From contig JAWODW010000037.1 in assembly GCA_046483065.1 (NCBI GenBank), forward strand, positions 1-64,000: a stretch of DNA of 64,000 bases. The letters run 5' to 3'. This DNA comes from JAWVYT01 sp046483065 (GTDB lineage Bacteria; Gemmatimonadota; Gemmatimonadetes; Longimicrobiales; RSA9). Shown piece by piece: positions 61,461 through 64,000 of this stretch. The notes beneath the pieces were generated by a model. That model saw only the letters and a list, made by a program, of their open reading frames with translations, was not told the origin of the DNA and ran no database searches. Position 1 is the first letter of the stretch, and each line of letters starts with the position of its first letter. The translations under genes were made by a program, and so were the position numbers.

Positions 61461-63678
61461 GCCTCCACGCCTGCGCCACCCCGAACGTCACCGCGAAACC
61501 CAGCGCCAGCGGCAGCAGCGCCGCCACCACCGTCCACTTCCCGCTCCCGGTCTCCTTGTAGATGGTGTACAGCGTGGTGGAGCACGGGTTGTGGAGCAGG
61601 CTGAAGAGCATGAGGCTCACGCCGGTAAGAAGGGTCCAGCCGCCGGTGCGGAGAACGTCGGCCATGGCCATGGTGCTGTCCAGCTCGAACATGACGCCCG
61701 CCCCCTCCCCCAGGCCGCCCAGGCTCGCGGTGGTCAGCACGGTGAGCATCAGCACGGTGGGGATCACGATCTCGTTGGCGGGGATGGCCACCACGTAGGC
61801 CAGCAGGATCACGCCGTTCATGCCGAGCAGGAGGCCGAAGGGGTCCAGGGCCGAGATCGCGTGCTCGGCCAGGCTCGCGTCGGCCACACTGATGTTGGCC
61901 AGCAGCCAGATGACGGCGCCGGCGGGCACGGCGAAGATCACGGCGCGCCAGAGCACGATGAGCGTCCGGTCGATGACCGACGTGTAGAGGGTCTGGAGGA
62001 TCCGCGGCGGGCGGTACGGCGGCAGCTCGAGGCTGAACGTCGTCGCCTCGCCCCGGAGCACGGTGTTGGAGAGGAGCCACGAGCTCAGGAACATGAACCC
62101 GACACCGAGCACGGCGATCCCGACCACTGCGGCGGCGGAGACCAGGCCCGCCAGGTGGGCGGGGGCCAGGGCGCCGATGAAGATGGTGGCGATGAGGATC
62201 TGCGTGGGCCAGCGGCCGTTGCAGAGACTGAAGTTGTTCGTCAGGATCGCGATCAGCCGCTCGCGCGGGCTGTCGATCACGCGGGTCGAGACCACGCCGG
62301 CGGCGTTGCAGCCGAAGCCCATGGCCATGGTCAGCGCCTGCTTCCCGTGGGCGCCCACCTTCTTGAACATCCCGTCCATGTTGAACGCCACGCGGGGCAG
62401 GTAGCCGAAGTCCTCGAGGAGCGTGAAGAGCGGGAAGAAGATGGCCATGGGCGGCAGCATGACGGCCACCACCCACGCCGTGGCCAGGTAGACGCCATCG
62501 AAGAGGAACCCGCTCAGCCACCACGGCATGCTGAGCGCCTCACCGACGCCCGTGAGCCACGCGTGCCCGTTGTCCACCAGCAGCGTGCCGAGCATCTGCG
62601 AGGGCACGTTGGACCCGGCGATGGTGATCCAGAAGACCACGGCCAGCATCAACAGCATCAGGGGGAACCCGAGCCACCGGCTGGTGAGGAGGTCGTCGAG
62701 CTTCCGGTCGAAGTCGTACGCCGTCTGCTTCAGGCCCCGGCGCTGCGACCGGTCGGCAATCGCCTGGGCGGCCTGGAAGAGGCGCGCCATGAGGGCATCG
62801 TGGAAGTCCGGGCGGAGGTTCCACCGCAGCCGCGACGCCGTGTCCAGCACCTCCCGGATCGCCGCCTCGTCCCCGGCGGGCTCTCCGGCGTGATCCTCCC
62901 CATGGGCCAGGAGCCCGAGCTCACCGCTGCGCACCGCCTCCTCCACAGCGCCATCGGCGTTCAGCAGCCGGAGGGCCACCCACCGAGCGTTGGCCACGCC
63001 GGGGTACGCCCGCTGGATGGCCGGGACCAACTCGGCAGCGGCCTGCTCCACCTCCAGTGCGTGGGACTCGAGGCGGTACGGCGTGGTGGGCCGCGCGCCG
63101 GTGGCCACGGCCTCCACCGCGTCCAGCAGCGCCCCGATACCCTCGCCGGACCGGGCCACGGTGGGGACCACGGGAACGCCGAGCTCGGCCTCCAGCTTCT
63201 CCGGATCCACCGCCGCACCCCGGCGCTCTGCCTCGTCCATCAGGTTCAGGCAGACCACCACACGGTCCGTGATCTCCATGACCTGGAGGACCAGGTTCAG
63301 GTTCCGCTCCAGGTGCGTGGCGTCGACTACCACTACCGTGACATCGGGGCGGCCGAACACGATAAAGTCGCGGGCCACTTCCTCGTCGCTGCTCCCGGCC
63401 TGGAGCGAGTACGTCCCCGGCAGGTCCACCACCTTCACCCGCCGGCTGTTGTGGGCGAACACACCCTCGGCACGGACCACCGTCTTCCCCGGCCAGTTGC
63501 CGGTGTGCTGACGGAGCCCCGTCAGCTCGTTGAAGACGGTGCTCTTCCCCACGTTCGGGTTCCCGGCCAGCGCCACCAGGTGGTCCCACTTGTCGGGACT
63601 CAGACCGAGCCGCACCAGGTTCTGGTGCCGATGCTGCGCCGTCGCGCCCTCCTTCCGGGGCCGCGTGATCGTCACCAT
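61450..63678 (-). CDS. feoB: Ferrous iron transport protein B
   Basis: The GTP-dependent Fe(II) permease of the inner membrane, 742 aa. The N-terminal G domain has G1 GNPNVGKST (39-47), G2-like TGNWPGKTV, G3 DLPGT (85-89) and G4 NLMD (145-148). The C-terminal part contains two Gate-type repeats (ATAWVVAVMLPPMAIFFPLF; GFGCNAAGVVSTRVIDSPRE) with the conserved Cys of FGCN, and a final helix bundle. A stretch of about 20 residues before the G domain is basic. The ATG lies one base after the feoA-like stop. The stop codon lies inside a palindromic array. Confidence 0.97.
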   Translation of the reverse strand: MVTITRPRKEGATAQHRHQNLVRLGLSPDKWDHLVALAGNPNVGKSTVFNELTGLRQHTGNWPGKTVVRAEGVFAHNSRRVKVVDLPGTYSLQAGSSDEEVARDFIVFGRPDVTVVVVDATHLERNLNLVLQVMEITDRVVVCLNLMDEAERRGAAVDPEKLEAELGVPVVPTVARSGEGIGALLDAVEAVATGARPTTPYRLESHALEVEQAAAELVPAIQRAYPGVANARWVALRLLNADGAVEEAVRSGELGLLAHGEDHAGEPAGDEAAIREVLDTASRLRWNLRPDFHDALMARLFQAAQAIADRSQRRGLKQTAYDFDRKLDDLLTSRWLGFPLMLLMLAVVFWITIAGSNVPSQMLGTLLVDNGHAWLTGVGEALSMPWWLSGFLFDGVYLATAWVVAVMLPPMAIFFPLFTLLEDFGYLPRVAFNMDGMFKKVGAHGKQALTMAMGFGCNAAGVVSTRVIDSPRERLIAILTNNFSLCNGRWPTQILIATIFIGALAPAHLAGLVSAAAVVGIAVLGVGFMFLSSWLLSNTVLRGEATTFSLELPPYRPPRILQTLYTSVIDRTLIVLWRAVIFAVPAGAVIWLLANISVADASLAEHAISALDPFGLLLGMNGVILLAYVVAIPANEIVIPTVLMLTVLTTASLGGLGEGAGVMFELDSTMAMADVLRTGGWTLLTGVSLMLFSLLHNPCSTTLYTIYKETGSGKWTVVAALLPLALGFAVTFGVAQAWRLVA

Positions 63679-63679
63679 G

Positions 63680-64000
63680 TCAGCCCGCCCGCGCCGTCGG
63701 CCGCGCTTCGATCTCCACCCACTCGGCCTGCTCCCGACGCAGCGCGATGAGCGCGCCCCGGATCCGGTACGCCACCGGGTCGCCGCCGCTGCTCACCAGC
63801 TCGGGCGCGATCTCGGTGCCCGGCACGACGCCCAGGTCCAGCAGGCGACGACGCTGCGGGCCCTGGCACGACGGCGAGAGCCCCGCCACCCGGACGGACT
63901 CCCCGCGCTCGGCGTCCGCCAGCGTCCGGCGCGGGCCGGCGCCATCCTCGCCCTCGGGGACCGGCTCCACCGTGACGTTCGCCGCGTCCACCGCGCGGAG
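63680..64000 (-). CDS. feoA: FeoA domain protein (5' end uncertain at window edge)
   Basis: A small SH3-like FeoA domain is recognisable in SVRVAGLSPSCQGPQRRRLL, DLGVVPGTEIAPELVSSGG and YRIRGALIALRREQAEWVEI. It directly precedes feoB with a one-base gap, the standard Fe(II) uptake arrangement. A GTG at 63991 could be the start, but the frame stays open to the window edge (residues LRAVDAAN...), so the protein may be longer, for example a DtxR-type regulator ending in a FeoA domain. Confidence 0.85.
   Translation of the reverse strand, partial: LRAVDAANVTVEPVPEGEDGAGPRRTLADAERGESVRVAGLSPSCQGPQRRRLLDLGVVPGTEIAPELVSSGGDPVAYRIRGALIALRREQAEWVEIEARPTARAG

Overview
The window is a GC-rich stretch of bacterial chromosome with dense, often overlapping genes. 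No rRNA, tRNA, phage, conjugation or CRISPR locus was seen. Several features suggest a free-living Gram-negative bacterium, most plausibly of the phylum Gemmatimonadota: a TolC-type efflux operon, many signal-peptide and lipoprotein genes, a large secreted BNR/VPS10-type propeller protein, an M14 peptidase, gamma-glutamyltransferase, HEAT-repeat proteins and citrate synthase. The phylum assignment is an inference from gene content and composition; no marker gene in the window settles it.

Layout. 1-9.1 kb: a small unknown gene, an orphan hydantoinase-B-type gene, a 177-bp nested-palindrome element, an ECF sigma / membrane anti-sigma-like / two HEAT-protein operon, a DUF302 gene, a structured region with a 21-codon ORF carrying a full-length Shine-Dalgarno sequence, and a secreted repeat protein. 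9.2-16.4 kb: a six-gene export operon (TetR, TolC, HlyD, two ABC ATPases, two ABC-2 permeases) resembling E. coli CecR-YbhGFSR, with the ATPase split into two complementary halves. 16.6-19.7 kb: purE-purK coupled to an HD phosphohydrolase, then an OsmC protein. 19.8-27 kb: a nucleotide-carrier/HEAT/cNMP-binding fusion, a response regulator and histidine kinase, a secreted kinase-like protein, a DUF6941-like protein and a small membrane protein. 27-36.9 kb: BNR protein, MATE exporter, a degraded zone with two gene remnants, a STAND-like ATPase, dienelactone hydrolase and rhomboid protease. 37.4-45.2 kb: gamma-glutamyltransferase, a second and a third secreted kinase-like protein, a hybrid histidine kinase, an SDR and a DinB protein. 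45.2-53 kb: aspartoacylase-like and CBS genes, a membrane-anchored half-helicase/cold-shock fusion, M23 and M14 peptidases, an HTH protein and citrate synthase. 53-61 kb: a receiver/thioredoxin-reductase fusion with its partner kinase, a VapBC-like pair, a serine hydrolase, an OsmC protein and a truncated pyrophosphatase fragment. 61-64 kb: FeoB/FeoA, with a palindromic repeat array over the feoB stop codon.

Main points. (1) Three proteins with signal peptides carry kinase-like catalytic residues (Lys, Glu, HxD or DRH loop, DNG or DHN) resembling the FAM20/PI3-4-kinase-like fold, which suggests phosphorylation outside the cytoplasm. (2) A membrane-tethered single RecA domain with a broken DEAD motif is fused to a cold-shock domain. 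(3) Signalling modules are joined in unusual ways: carrier-HEAT-cNMP beside a two-component pair, and receiver-TrxR lacking the redox cysteines beside a cNMP-domain kinase. (4) Intergenic regions hold several dispersed palindromic repeat families, some at the ends of broken genes.

All calls are from reading the sequence by eye. Family names rest on motif recognition, not on database searches.
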